Shown piece after piece: positions 6,813 through 14,616 of a stretch of DNA of 57,502 bases. Origin of the DNA: Chloroflexota bacterium (GTDB lineage: Bacteria > Chloroflexota > Anaerolineae > Aggregatilineales > Phototrophicaceae); contig QUBZ01000016.1 in assembly GCA_014338005.1 (NCBI GenBank), forward strand, positions 1 to 57,502, in the 5' to 3' direction. The stretch's first letter is position 1. Each line of letters opens with the position of its first letter. Both the position numbers and the translations under genes were made by a program. The notes below the pieces were generated by a model. That model searched no databases. It had not been told where the DNA came from and saw only the letters and a program-made list of their open reading frames with translations.

Positions 6813-8015
6813 TTAGCCTCTCTGGATCAACCCTGGCAGCAGCGCGTACCACTCGGTGGCGCGCACCACATCATCCAGTTTCACCTGGTCAATCACCGTA
6901 TGGGCGTGGATTTCGTCCCCCGGCCCGAAGCCGATGCTCGGAATGCCGGCCTTACCCGCCCAGTACGTGCCGTTGGTGGAAAAGTCCCATTTGCCGGTCG
7001 GCAGCGGCTCGCCCCACAGTAGCGCCCCGGCCTGCACCCCAGCCTGCACATAAGGATGATCTTCCGGCAGCGCCCAGGCCGGGTAAATTTTATCTAGCGG
7101 GAAAACGAAGCCGGTGTAGCTCGGATCGTTATACAGCAGAATCGAAGCTTCTATGTCGCTGCGGCTGCCGATCACTCGTCTGATGCGCTCCAGTTCGGCC
7201 TGGGGTTCCTCGCCGAAGGTGATGCGCCGGTCAATGTAAATGATCGCTTCATCCGGCACGGCGTTGATGCTGGGTGTTTTTACGCGCATGTCCGTCACGG
7301 TGATGCGCCCGTGTCCCAGGAAAGGGTCGTCGCCCAGTTCAGGTTCAAGTTTGCTGATCGCTTCAATAACCGGCAGCAGTTTGTAGATGGCGTTGTCGCC
7401 CAAAAAGTTGCTGGCGGCATGGGCGCTTTTGCCCTTCGCCATCACCTGCATCTCCACGCGGCCTTTATGCCCGCGATAGACCTGCATTCGGGTCGGCTCG
7501 CCGATGACCACAAAATCCGGGCGCAGCCCTTCCACTTCTACCAGAGCGTGCGGCGCGCTGCCGTCATTCCATTCCTCCATGTTGCCGAAGTAGTAGCCGG
7601 TAAAACCGTCCAGCAGGCCCAGTTCCTTCGCCAGCGCCAGCCCATAGATCATGCCCGGCGTGCTGCCCTTTTCGTCGCACGCCCCGCGCGCGAAAAATAT
7701 GCCGTTTTCGACCTTGCCCTGGAACGGGTCCCATTCCCAACTGTCTGGGTCGCCGATACCGACCGTATCAATATGGCTGTCGTAGAGCAGCTTGCGCGGC
7801 CCGTCGCCGATGCGCCCGACCACGTTGCCCATTTTGTCCCACCACACTTCGTCAAATCCGAGCTTTTTCATCTCGGCCTCGGCGCGCTCTCCTACCGCCC
7901 GAATCTGGCTGTCGTAGCTGGGGATGGCGCACAACTCGCGCAGGAAAGCGATGATATCCGCGCGCTGCGCCGCCACGCGGGTTTGAATAGTTTTAACTAC
8001 TTGCTGCTCAATCAT
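6813..8015 (-). CDS. ygeY: YgeY-type M20 family metallohydrolase
   Basis: A cytoplasmic di-zinc hydrolase of the M20 peptidase/deacylase clan, 400 residues, full length. Likely metal ligands and catalytic residues: H81 and D83 in DSHIDTV, D114 in GACDEKGS, E147/E148 in MEEWND, a GEP segment near 173, and H372 in IHAHTV. The dimerisation (lid) domain lies around 180-290. Overall it follows the YgeY branch, which in E. coli neighbours ygeW and ygeX in a purine/urate catabolic locus. Its substrate is inferred to be an amidated or carbamoylated purine-ring fragment. It lies 19 nt downstream of the membrane-protein gene, at the end of the deaminase operon. A generic ArgE/DapE function is the alternative. 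Confidence 0.83.
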   Translation of the reverse strand: MIEQQVVKTIQTRVAAQRADIIAFLRELCAIPSYDSQIRAVGERAEAEMKKLGFDEVWWDKMGNVVGRIGDGPRKLLYDSHIDTVGIGDPDSWEWDPFQGKVENGIFFARGACDEKGSTPGMIYGLALAKELGLLDGFTGYYFGNMEEWNDGSAPHALVEVEGLRPDFVVIGEPTRMQVYRGHKGRVEMQVMAKGKSAHAASNFLGDNAIYKLLPVIEAISKLEPELGDDPFLGHGRITVTDMRVKTPSINAVPDEAIIYIDRRITFGEEPQAELERIRRVIGSRSDIEASILLYNDPSYTGFVFPLDKIYPAWALPEDHPYVQAGVQAGALLWGEPLPTGKWDFSTNGTYWAGKAGIPSIGFGPGDEIHAHTVIDQVKLDDVVRATEWYALLPGLIQRG

Positions 8016-8034
8016 GAGTCGCCTCGCTTGTTGA

Positions 8035-9270
8035 CTACCAAAGGTTGGTTATTATATCGCCCATCCAGACGGCATTCACATGGATGGTATACCAATTCAG
8101 ACCGCTGACGACGTGCAGGCCGAAAATCACCGCACCGGCCACAAAAGCACAGACCGGTAGAGACAGCAGCCGCCGCTCGTTTAGCAGATGGCGGCTGCGT
8201 TCTATGAAAAAACCGGCTGAGACGATAAACAGGACGAATACTGCGCTTTGCGCGCTCCATCGAAAGTTTGCGTGTCCCAGGCGCTCCCCACCTTCGGCCA
8301 GTAGATACATATAAGCAGCCCCCGCGAAAAACGTCAGCCAGGCCAGATTCAAAGCCGGGCAGCGCAGCGCCCGCCGCCAGTTGAACAGGTAAACAGCGGC
8401 AGGGAAAAGGATTGAGAGGGCGAACTTCAAACCCAGGTTCTGCGGCGCAGCCGGGTTAATCCGCGCGCCGACTTCGTTTAACATCGCCAGCGGCGCAAAG
8501 TAAAACCCCGTGCCGCGAAACAGCCCGAACTGTATGGTCAGCATCACTCCGGCGGGTAGGCCGATCCCCCAAACCAGCGTCCGCCAGTCTACTGGCCGAC
8601 GCCGCCAGCGCACACACACCGTCTCGGCAGCCAATGCCGGCAGCAGCGCGATTATATAGCTGGGTTTTGCCAGAATACAGCCAACCGTTATCATGCCGAC
8701 CAGAGGCAGCGGCACACGCCGCCTCAAGACCGGCTGAAATGCCAACGCGGCGCACAAAAAAAGCAGCACTGCATACGGTTTGAGCGTCAGCATGGTTGGG
8801 TTGTAATAAACGTTGGCGGGGATATAGCCGAGAATTAAGTTATCAGGCGTCAGCAAATTGATCGGCATTACCAGCAGCAGCGACAGCGTGGCCGCCGTGT
8901 ACAGCAGCGCAGCAGCAAGGCTTTTCGGTTCGCCCCCCAGCAGTGCCAGCACCAGCAGGGCCGCCAGACCTTCCAGCACATAATACCCCAGGCTGACGAT
9001 CACTGCCGCGCCTTCAAGGCTGAGGTCTGGCAGCAGTTCATAAACCAGCACTACCCCGGCATGATAGCCAAAATGTGGCACGCGCGCGATAAATTCCGCC
9101 GCCGGCTGGCCGTTCACAAGCTGCGTGATGTAATACAGGTGATAACCATAATCAACTTCTTGCCCCACTACAAAGCTGACAATGGGCAAAAAAACAACCA
9201 GCGCAGCCAACGATACAGCCGCTGCCGCCAGCAGCACGAAACGGTGACGCCTGATCCAAGCTCTCATCAT
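8035..9270 (-). CDS. polytopic membrane protein, GT-C-like
   Basis: An uncharacterised 411-residue protein with roughly ten hydrophobic segments and Arg-rich cytoplasmic loops (RRRVP, RWRRRP). The first outside loop carries VDYGYHLYYITQLVNG, an acidic/His loop of the kind seen after the first helix of GT-C glycosyltransferases that use polyprenyl-phosphate sugars. No transporter signature is visible. The start overlaps the adenine deaminase stop by 4 nt (ATGA), so the two are translationally coupled. That is strange for a glycosyltransferase, and the operon position leaves open a role in purine transport. Both ideas are inference. Confidence 0.7.
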   Translation of the reverse strand: MMRAWIRRHRFVLLAAAAVSLAALVVFLPIVSFVVGQEVDYGYHLYYITQLVNGQPAAEFIARVPHFGYHAGVVLVYELLPDLSLEGAAVIVSLGYYVLEGLAALLVLALLGGEPKSLAAALLYTAATLSLLLVMPINLLTPDNLILGYIPANVYYNPTMLTLKPYAVLLFLCAALAFQPVLRRRVPLPLVGMITVGCILAKPSYIIALLPALAAETVCVRWRRRPVDWRTLVWGIGLPAGVMLTIQFGLFRGTGFYFAPLAMLNEVGARINPAAPQNLGLKFALSILFPAAVYLFNWRRALRCPALNLAWLTFFAGAAYMYLLAEGGERLGHANFRWSAQSAVFVLFIVSAGFFIERSRHLLNERRLLSLPVCAFVAGAVIFGLHVVSGLNWYTIHVNAVWMGDIITNLW

Positions 9271-10973
9271 ACGAACAAATCCACGATCTGAAACTGCTCA
9301 ACATCCACTAAGCCGAAATCTGTTAGTTTCAACCTGGGGATAACTTCCAGTGCCATAAAACTCATCGTCATAAATGGGTCCGGCAGCGTGCTGCCGAGCT
9401 GCTGCGCGTGGGCGATCAGCGCGTCGTAATCGTGCCGCACCTGTTCCAGCGGGCGTTCGGTCATTAACCCGGCCACCGGCAGCGCCAGCCGCCCCAGCAC
9501 GTTTTCGCCATCTACCGCCACCAGCCCACCGCCCATCCGTATCGCGGCACGAACCGCACTGTGCATACTGGCGTCGTCTACGCCGATGACCACCAGGTTA
9601 TGATGGTCGTGCGCCACCGTACCAGCGATAGCCCCACGTTTGAGGCCAAAACCCTTAATAAATCCCTTGCCGATTTTGCCGGTGGCGCGGTGGCGTTCCA
9701 CAACCGCGATTTTTAACAGATCGCGTTCAGTATCGGCGACGGCATTACCCCCGACGACCTGCACATCTTCGATCAGGTGTTCCGTCACCACCTGGTCGCC
9801 CAGGCCGCCAATCACCCGCGCGCGTCCCCCCCGTGCCGGGATAGTAAAATCCAGGCTGTCCAGCCGCACGTTCATCGAACCCCGGATATCCAGCGGGCGC
9901 AGCGGCGGTTTTTCGCGTAACATGCGCCCATTTTCGGCCACCAGTTCGCCGCCACGGAAGACCATCTCCGCCTGGATGTCGCGCAGATCGCTGAACACAA
10001 CCATATCCGCCCACTTGCCGGGCGCGATCAGGCCATAATCATGCAAGCGGAAGTACTGCGCCGTGTTCAGCGTTCCCATCCGAATCGCCGTGATTGGGTC
10101 AATCCCCTCGGCGATGGCAGTGCGGATCATGAAGTCAATCGAGCCTTCATCCATCAGGCTGTTGGGCTGGCGGTCATCGGTGCAGAAACACAGCCGCGTA
10201 TGGTTCTCCGGCGTCACCAGCGGCAGCAGCGGGCGCAGGTTGCGCGTGGTCGTGCCTTCGCGGATAAAGATGGTCAGCCCCAGGCGCAGTTTTTCGCGCG
10301 CTTCCTCAACCGTCGTACACTCGTGTTCGCTGCCGATTCCCGACGCTGCATACGCATTCAACGCCTGGCCGGTCAGCGCCGGGCAGTGGCCGTCCAGCAC
10401 CTTCTGCCGGAACAGCACGATCTTGTCCAGCATCCCTTCATCGCCCTGGATGACACCGGGATAATTCATCACTTCGGCCAGCCCCAACACCCATTGATGG
10501 TTTAGAAGCTGCTCCAGGTCTTCGGCTTCCAGGCGCGCGCCGCTGGTTTCCATGTGCGTGGCCGGCACGCAGCTTGAAGCCATCATATACATATTGAGCG
10601 GGCCGTGTTTGGCGCGCTCCAGCATAAAGCGGATGCCCTCCAGGCCTAATACATTGGCGATTTCGTGCGGGTCGGTAACAACGGTCGTCACGCCATGCAC
10701 CAGCACCGCCCGCGCGAACTCCGGCGGGGTACACAGGCTGCTTTCAATATGCACGTGTGCGTCAATAAAACCGGGACACAGATAGCGCCCCTTCAGGTCT
10801 ATTTCCTGTTCGGCGGCGTAACCTGCCCCCACTGCCGCGATGTGCGAACCCTGAACAATCACATCTGTCGAATAAATTTCGCCGGCCCACACATTTACCA
10901 ACCGCACATTACGCAGCGCCAGCGTTGCAGGCTTATCACCGCGCGCCGCCGCCAGCCGGTCAACCAGACTCAT
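9267..10973 (-). CDS. ade: adenine deaminase
   Basis: Converts adenine to hypoxanthine and ammonia in purine salvage or breakdown. The 568 residues match the usual length. Amidohydrolase barrel: metal-binding HVHIES with H73 and H75, VVTDPHEIANVLG near residue 100, GLAEVMNYPGV near 150 and FCTDDR near 245. The C-terminal Ade-specific domain has VAHDHHNLVVIGVDD, GGGLVAVDG and a TERPLEQV segment. The start overlaps the NUDIX gene stop by 4 nt and its stop overlaps the membrane-protein start by 4 nt. It is central to the purine operon that also encodes an 8-oxoguanine-deaminase-type enzyme. Cytoplasmic, metal dependent (Fe/Mn). Confidence 0.95.
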   Translation of the reverse strand: MSLVDRLAAARGDKPATLALRNVRLVNVWAGEIYSTDVIVQGSHIAAVGAGYAAEQEIDLKGRYLCPGFIDAHVHIESSLCTPPEFARAVLVHGVTTVVTDPHEIANVLGLEGIRFMLERAKHGPLNMYMMASSCVPATHMETSGARLEAEDLEQLLNHQWVLGLAEVMNYPGVIQGDEGMLDKIVLFRQKVLDGHCPALTGQALNAYAASGIGSEHECTTVEEAREKLRLGLTIFIREGTTTRNLRPLLPLVTPENHTRLCFCTDDRQPNSLMDEGSIDFMIRTAIAEGIDPITAIRMGTLNTAQYFRLHDYGLIAPGKWADMVVFSDLRDIQAEMVFRGGELVAENGRMLREKPPLRPLDIRGSMNVRLDSLDFTIPARGGRARVIGGLGDQVVTEHLIEDVQVVGGNAVADTERDLLKIAVVERHRATGKIGKGFIKGFGLKRGAIAGTVAHDHHNLVVIGVDDASMHSAVRAAIRMGGGLVAVDGENVLGRLALPVAGLMTERPLEQVRHDYDALIAHAQQLGSTLPDPFMTMSFMALEVIPRLKLTDFGLVDVEQFQIVDLFV

Positions 10974-11863
10974 GATTCCCCCTTGTTTTTAATAACCATC
11001 TCAGCTTCTTGTACGATTGTCCAAACCGGATCGCGGGCATAGGTAGGCCGCGTATGTTCGACGTAGACTGCGTCTCGCCCTGCCAGGGCCGCGTTGCGCG
11101 CCGTAGACCATTCGGCAGGCTCCGGCAACTCAGCTTCCTCAACCGTCGCGGCAAAAACGAATTCCATCTCATCCTGAGATGTGTCCTGCCACAGCCCAAT
11201 CCAGTGAAAAACCGGACTGTTATATGTCCCGACCGCCGCCGCCAATTCGTGCCAGGGCGCGCGCGCGCCGGAACAAACTATACGCGGCAGTACACGTCCG
11301 CGCGCGTCCGGCAGGGTTAACACGCGCCGGTGGCTTTCATCCCAGATCAAACCCACTGCGCGCACCTCAAAACGCGGGTAGCGCGGCTCTGGCCGCCCTG
11401 CCAGCAGATTCTTGAACCAGCGCAAGCGAAGCTGCCGCCGCGCACGTTGGAGGTCATCCGGCGGCGTTTCGATCACGCGCGGCAGCGGGCGTTCGTCAGA
11501 AATAACGTCGAACAACAGCCATTCCCAGCTAACGCCCTCCGGCAGACGCCGCAGATCGAAATAACCGTTCGCCCGGCTTTCGTTGGTTTTCTCCAGCAGA
11601 CTGCCACCCAGCGGCCAGCCGGCATACACCACGTTCAGCCGGTTCCAGCCTTCTAGGTAATACAGCCCAACCGCGCGTTCGACATGAGCGATCACGCCGG
11701 TTTCTTCTTGCACTTCACGGGCGGCGGTTTCGGTCAGCAGTTCGCCGGCGTCCACCCGCCCGCCCGGCAGATTCCACACGTTTAAATCGCCGCGCCGAGA
11801 GAGCAGCACCCGCCCCTCATCATCCAGCACCGCGCAGGCCGCGCCCAGTCTTAAAAAAGCCAT
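10970..11863 (-). CDS. NUDIX hydrolase with a second degenerate NUDIX-like domain
   Basis: A pyrophosphohydrolase of nucleoside-diphosphate-linked compounds. The chosen start at 11863 (MAFLRLGAAC, GAGG 6 nt upstream) gives 297 residues; an in-frame extension to 11950 would run through a 30-bp palindrome and is unlikely. A perfect NUDIX box lies at 35-57 (GRVDAGE ... REVQEETGV). The second half (about 165-290) has the same strand pattern (FEVRAVGLIWDESHRRVLTL, MEFVFAATVEEAELPEP) but no NUDIX box. Coupling with 8-oxoguanine and adenine deaminases suggests cleaning of damaged purine nucleotides (MutT-like), though the substrate cannot be read from sequence. Its stop overlaps ade by 4 nt. Confidence 0.88.
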   Translation of the reverse strand: MAFLRLGAACAVLDDEGRVLLSRRGDLNVWNLPGGRVDAGELLTETAAREVQEETGVIAHVERAVGLYYLEGWNRLNVVYAGWPLGGSLLEKTNESRANGYFDLRRLPEGVSWEWLLFDVISDERPLPRVIETPPDDLQRARRQLRLRWFKNLLAGRPEPRYPRFEVRAVGLIWDESHRRVLTLPDARGRVLPRIVCSGARAPWHELAAAVGTYNSPVFHWIGLWQDTSQDEMEFVFAATVEEAELPEPAEWSTARNAALAGRDAVYVEHTRPTYARDPVWTIVQEAEMVIKNKGES

Positions 11864-11881
11864 TGTCCTCAAAATTCTTGC

Positions 11882-11911
11882 GTTAGGGCGGGTTTGGAAA
11901 CCCGCCCTAAC
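11882..11911. repeat. perfect 30-bp palindrome (14-bp arms, 2-nt centre)
   Basis: GTTAGGGCGGGTTT and AAACCCGCCCTAAC flank GG, between the amidohydrolase stop and the NUDIX start. The RNA would form a very stable hairpin inside the operon, possibly attenuating or protecting the transcript. No T-tract follows. It could be a mobile palindromic repeat. Confidence 0.75.
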
Positions 11912-11946
11912 AAATTCGTCGCATTTACAAGACAACCGCGCGCCGA

Positions 11947-13299
11947 TCAATCCCCATCAATCAGCCGCTTCGACAGCCGGTTATGCTGCTCGATCAAAAC
12001 CGGCATATCTGCCGTCAGCAGCGCGCCCTCTTTAACGATGATACGCCCGTTGATGATGCTTAAATCCACCTGGGGCGACTGGCAGAAAACCAGCGCAGCC
12101 GCGGGGTCGTGCAGCGCCCCCGCGAAACCGACCGTATCCAGCCGGAACGCAATTATATCTGCTGACATGCCGGGCGCTATCGCGCCGATGTCGTCCCGCC
12201 CCAGCACCGCCGCCCCGCCGAGGGTCGCCATTTCCAGCACCTCCCGCGCGGACAGCCCCGCCGGGCTGCCCCCTACCCTTTGCAGCAGCATAGACTGGCG
12301 AGCTTCATTCAGCAGATGCCCGGCGTCGTTGGAAGCCGAACCATCCACGCCCAGGCCGACCCGCACCCGCGCGTCCAGCATTTTTCGCACCGGCGCGATT
12401 CCCGACGCCAGCCGCATATTGCTGCCCGGACAGTGACTCACACCCGTTCCGGTACGGGCGAACAGGCCGATTTCGCCCTCGTCCAGCTTCACACAGTGGG
12501 CGTGCCACACGTCCTCACCAATCCAGCCCACTTCTTCCGCCCAGTCACCGGGGCGTTTGTTGAAAACTTTCAGGCTGTATTCCACGTCATTATCGTTTTC
12601 GGCCAGGTGGGTATGCAGGTGAACGCCGCAGCTGCGCGCCAGCGCCGCCGCTTCGCGCATCAAATCCGGCGTGACGCTGAACGGCGAACACGGCGCAACG
12701 ACTATGCGAAGCATGGCGTGGCGTTCGGAGTCGTGAAACTGTTCGATCGCCCGCTGTGTGTCCCGCAAAATCGCCGTTTCATCTTCCACCACGCGGTCTG
12801 GCGGCAGCCCGCCTTTGCTCTCGCCCAGGCTCATCGAACCCCGCGCCGCGTGAAAACGAATGCCGATTTCCTGCGCCGCGCGGATTTCGTCGTCAATTTT
12901 GACATCATTGGGATAAATATACAGGTGGTCACTGGAAGTAGTGCAGCCGGACAGCAGCAGCTCGGCCATCGCTAGTTTGGCGGATACGTACACCGCCTCG
13001 CTGTTTAACCGGCTCCAGATCGGATACAGCGTCTTCAGCCAGCCGAACAGCTCCAAATCCTGCGCCATCACCCGCGTGAGCGTCTGGTACATATGATGAT
13101 GCGTGTTCACCAAACCCGGTAAAACAAGATGATGGTGCAGATCGAACACTTCGTCGGCGGTTTGCATGGGCATGTCCGCCAGCGTGCCAACAGCTTCGAT
13201 CACGCTGTTACGCGCAAAAACCGCCCCGTCGCGGATTTCCCACCGGGCGGCGTCCATCGTCACCAGCGTATGAATATTTTTGAGAAGAAGGGTTGGCAT
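11947..13299 (-). CDS. 8-oxoguanine deaminase-type amidohydrolase
   Basis: A cytoplasmic cyclic deaminase of the amidohydrolase superfamily, 450 residues. Metal and catalytic residues are in place: H67 and H69 in NTHHHMYQ, H229/H231 and E234 in HTHLAEN, H268 in WHAHCVKL, D319 in LGVDGSASND. The barrel segment TRVMAQDLELFGWLKTLYPI is characteristic of the 8-oxoguanine deaminase/hydroxyatrazine-hydrolase branch, and the purine-operon context favours 8-oxoguanine to urate plus ammonia. Guanine deaminase and SsnA are less likely: SsnA lacks this segment. It heads the operon, preceded by an extended -10 promoter, and is followed by the NUDIX gene after a palindrome. Confidence 0.85.
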   Translation of the reverse strand: MPTLLLKNIHTLVTMDAARWEIRDGAVFARNSVIEAVGTLADMPMQTADEVFDLHHHLVLPGLVNTHHHMYQTLTRVMAQDLELFGWLKTLYPIWSRLNSEAVYVSAKLAMAELLLSGCTTSSDHLYIYPNDVKIDDEIRAAQEIGIRFHAARGSMSLGESKGGLPPDRVVEDETAILRDTQRAIEQFHDSERHAMLRIVVAPCSPFSVTPDLMREAAALARSCGVHLHTHLAENDNDVEYSLKVFNKRPGDWAEEVGWIGEDVWHAHCVKLDEGEIGLFARTGTGVSHCPGSNMRLASGIAPVRKMLDARVRVGLGVDGSASNDAGHLLNEARQSMLLQRVGGSPAGLSAREVLEMATLGGAAVLGRDDIGAIAPGMSADIIAFRLDTVGFAGALHDPAAALVFCQSPQVDLSIINGRIIVKEGALLTADMPVLIEQHNRLSKRLIDGD

Positions 13300-13333
13300 A
13301 AAATTTCTCGTTGCAGCGTCAGGTTTACAGCCG

Positions 13334-13342
13334 ATTATAACA
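13334..13342 (-). promoter_or_regulatory. extended -10 promoter for the purine operon
   Basis: TGTTATAAT on the minus strand (TGn plus a perfect TATAAT), about 35 nt before the amidohydrolase ATG. No good -35 is present, as is usual for extended -10 promoters. The same nonamer occurs at 23053-23061 before another gene. Confidence 0.6.
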
Positions 13343-13384
13343 CGCTCAACCGTATACTCTCGGTATATTCCAATGTGGTATTAG

Positions 13385-13407
13385 GCCGAGGGTTCAGAAC
13401 CCTCGGC
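13385..13407. terminator. perfect 11+1+11 palindrome between folD and the purine operon
   Basis: GCCGAGGGTTC-A-GAACCCTCGGC. It lies downstream of folD and upstream of the purine-operon promoter, so it may end folD transcription. The flanking T-runs are poor on the minus strand (CTAATACC), so a repeat or Rho-linked role is equally possible. It resembles the 11882 palindrome in layout (GG-run, TT centre, CC-run). Confidence 0.5.
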
Positions 13408-13443
13408 GCTTTTGCAGAAATTTTTTGAATCACCAGCACGTGG

Positions 13444-14334
13444 TTACACCGCCGCGCGTTCGGCGATACGCCGCGCCGCTTTCATGGTGTTGTGCAGCAG
13501 CATGGTGATCGTCATCGGCCCCACCCCGCCCGGCACCTGGGTAATGGCGCTGGCGGCTTCTTTGGCCGCCTCAAATTCCACGTCGCCCACCCAGCGGTAG
13601 CCTTTTTCGGCCTGCGGGTCGTCAATTTTGTTCGTGCCTACGTCAATCACCACCGCGCCGGGTTTGATCCACTCGCCTTTCACAAACTCCGGCTGGCCGA
13701 TGGCAGCGATCACGATGTCGGCGCGCCGCACGATGTCAGGGATGTCCTTCGTCCGGCTGTGGCAGACCGTCACGGTCGCGTTGGCTTTCAGCAGCATCAG
13801 CGCCACCGGCAGCCCGACAATATTGCTGCGCCCGATCACCACCGCGTTCGCGCCTTCGATTTTAGCGCCGACCTCCTTCAGGATGACCATACATCCGGTC
13901 GGCGTGGCCGGGGTGAAGGTTGGCTCGCGGCCTTTCATACCCAGCAGCCCGATATTCTCCGGGTGGAAGCCGTCCACGTCTTTATCCAGGCTGACCAAGC
14001 GCAGCACGCGCTCCTCGTGGATATGTTTCGGCAGCGGGAGCTGCACCAGGATGCCGTGTATGGACGGGTCATCGTTTAATGCCCGCACCGCCGCCTCAAC
14101 TTCTTCCTGGGTGCTGGCCGCCGTCATGGTGTGTGCAACCGAGCTGAACCCCACTTTTTCGCAGGCGCGGCGTTTCATCCGCACATACTGGGCGGAAGCC
14201 GGGTCGTCCCCGGCCAGCACCGCGCCCAATCCTGGCACATAACCGAACCGCGCCTTAAATTGTTCGACTTCGGCGGCGATTTCCGCCTGCATCCGGTCGG
14301 CAATCACTTTTCCGTCAATAATGCTTGCGCTCAT
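13444..14334 (-). CDS. folD: bifunctional methylenetetrahydrofolate dehydrogenase/cyclohydrolase
   Basis: Interconverts 5,10-methylene-, methenyl- and 10-formyl-tetrahydrofolate, supplying one-carbon units for purine synthesis. Start chosen at the second ATG of an ATGATG pair (GAGG about 6 nt upstream), giving MSASIIDGK and 296 residues, a normal length. Family segments: the substrate region YVRMKRRACEKVGF with the catalytic Lys in the Y-x3-K pattern, GILVQLPLP, DKDVDGFHP, PATPTGCM, the NADP site VIGRSNIVGLP, and the C-terminal signature PGGVGPMTI. Same strand as the purine operon but separated from it by a palindrome and a promoter. Confidence 0.97.
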   Translation of the reverse strand: MSASIIDGKVIADRMQAEIAAEVEQFKARFGYVPGLGAVLAGDDPASAQYVRMKRRACEKVGFSSVAHTMTAASTQEEVEAAVRALNDDPSIHGILVQLPLPKHIHEERVLRLVSLDKDVDGFHPENIGLLGMKGREPTFTPATPTGCMVILKEVGAKIEGANAVVIGRSNIVGLPVALMLLKANATVTVCHSRTKDIPDIVRRADIVIAAIGQPEFVKGEWIKPGAVVIDVGTNKIDDPQAEKGYRWVGDVEFEAAKEAASAITQVPGGVGPMTITMLLHNTMKAARRIAERAAV

Positions 14335-14543
14335 CATTTTCCTCAACTTTTCGGTTTTCAGGCGGGACAAAACAGGCTTTATCCCGGTTAAAAGAACCTT
14401 CAATCCTTAGTTTTGAGCATAACATAGGCCCGAAGTATAGACGAGTGATAAAGGTTACTATTGCCCATTGATGAATTGTCAACGCATTTGTACAACTCGC
14501 CGACAAAAATTGCATCGCCTACTGCCGGTAATCGAGTAACATA

Positions 14544-14583
14544 GATGCAGGGGAAGATTCTTTCCCCATAATATCCCTGCATC
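14544..14583 (+). other. nested hairpin in the leader of the pilin-like giant gene
   Basis: Arms GATGCAGGG (14544-14552) and CCCTGCATC (14575-14583) pair perfectly, and an inner GGGGAA/TTCCCC stem stacks on them. It ends 33 nt before the ATG at 14617. No riboswitch class I know fits; it may stabilise the mRNA or control ribosome access. Confidence 0.5.
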
Positions 14584-14616
14584 GTAACCGATCAAATGAT
14601 TGGGTAGGGGGTCGAG

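Noticed and set aside
11864..11950. 29-codon N-terminal extension of the NUDIX gene with a 4-nt overlap to the upstream gene
   Set aside because: It would translate the 30-bp palindrome and a stretch without family similarity; a good RBS precedes 11863.
11947..13299. SsnA or guanine deaminase assignment
   Set aside because: The segment TRVMAQDLELFGWLKTLYPI and the metal-site pattern fit the 8-oxoguanine deaminase/hydroxyatrazine hydrolase branch better.
14544..14583. Riboswitch (cyclic-di-GMP type) before the pilin-like gene
   Set aside because: The hairpin lacks the conserved core sequences of the classes I know; kept only as a leader structure.
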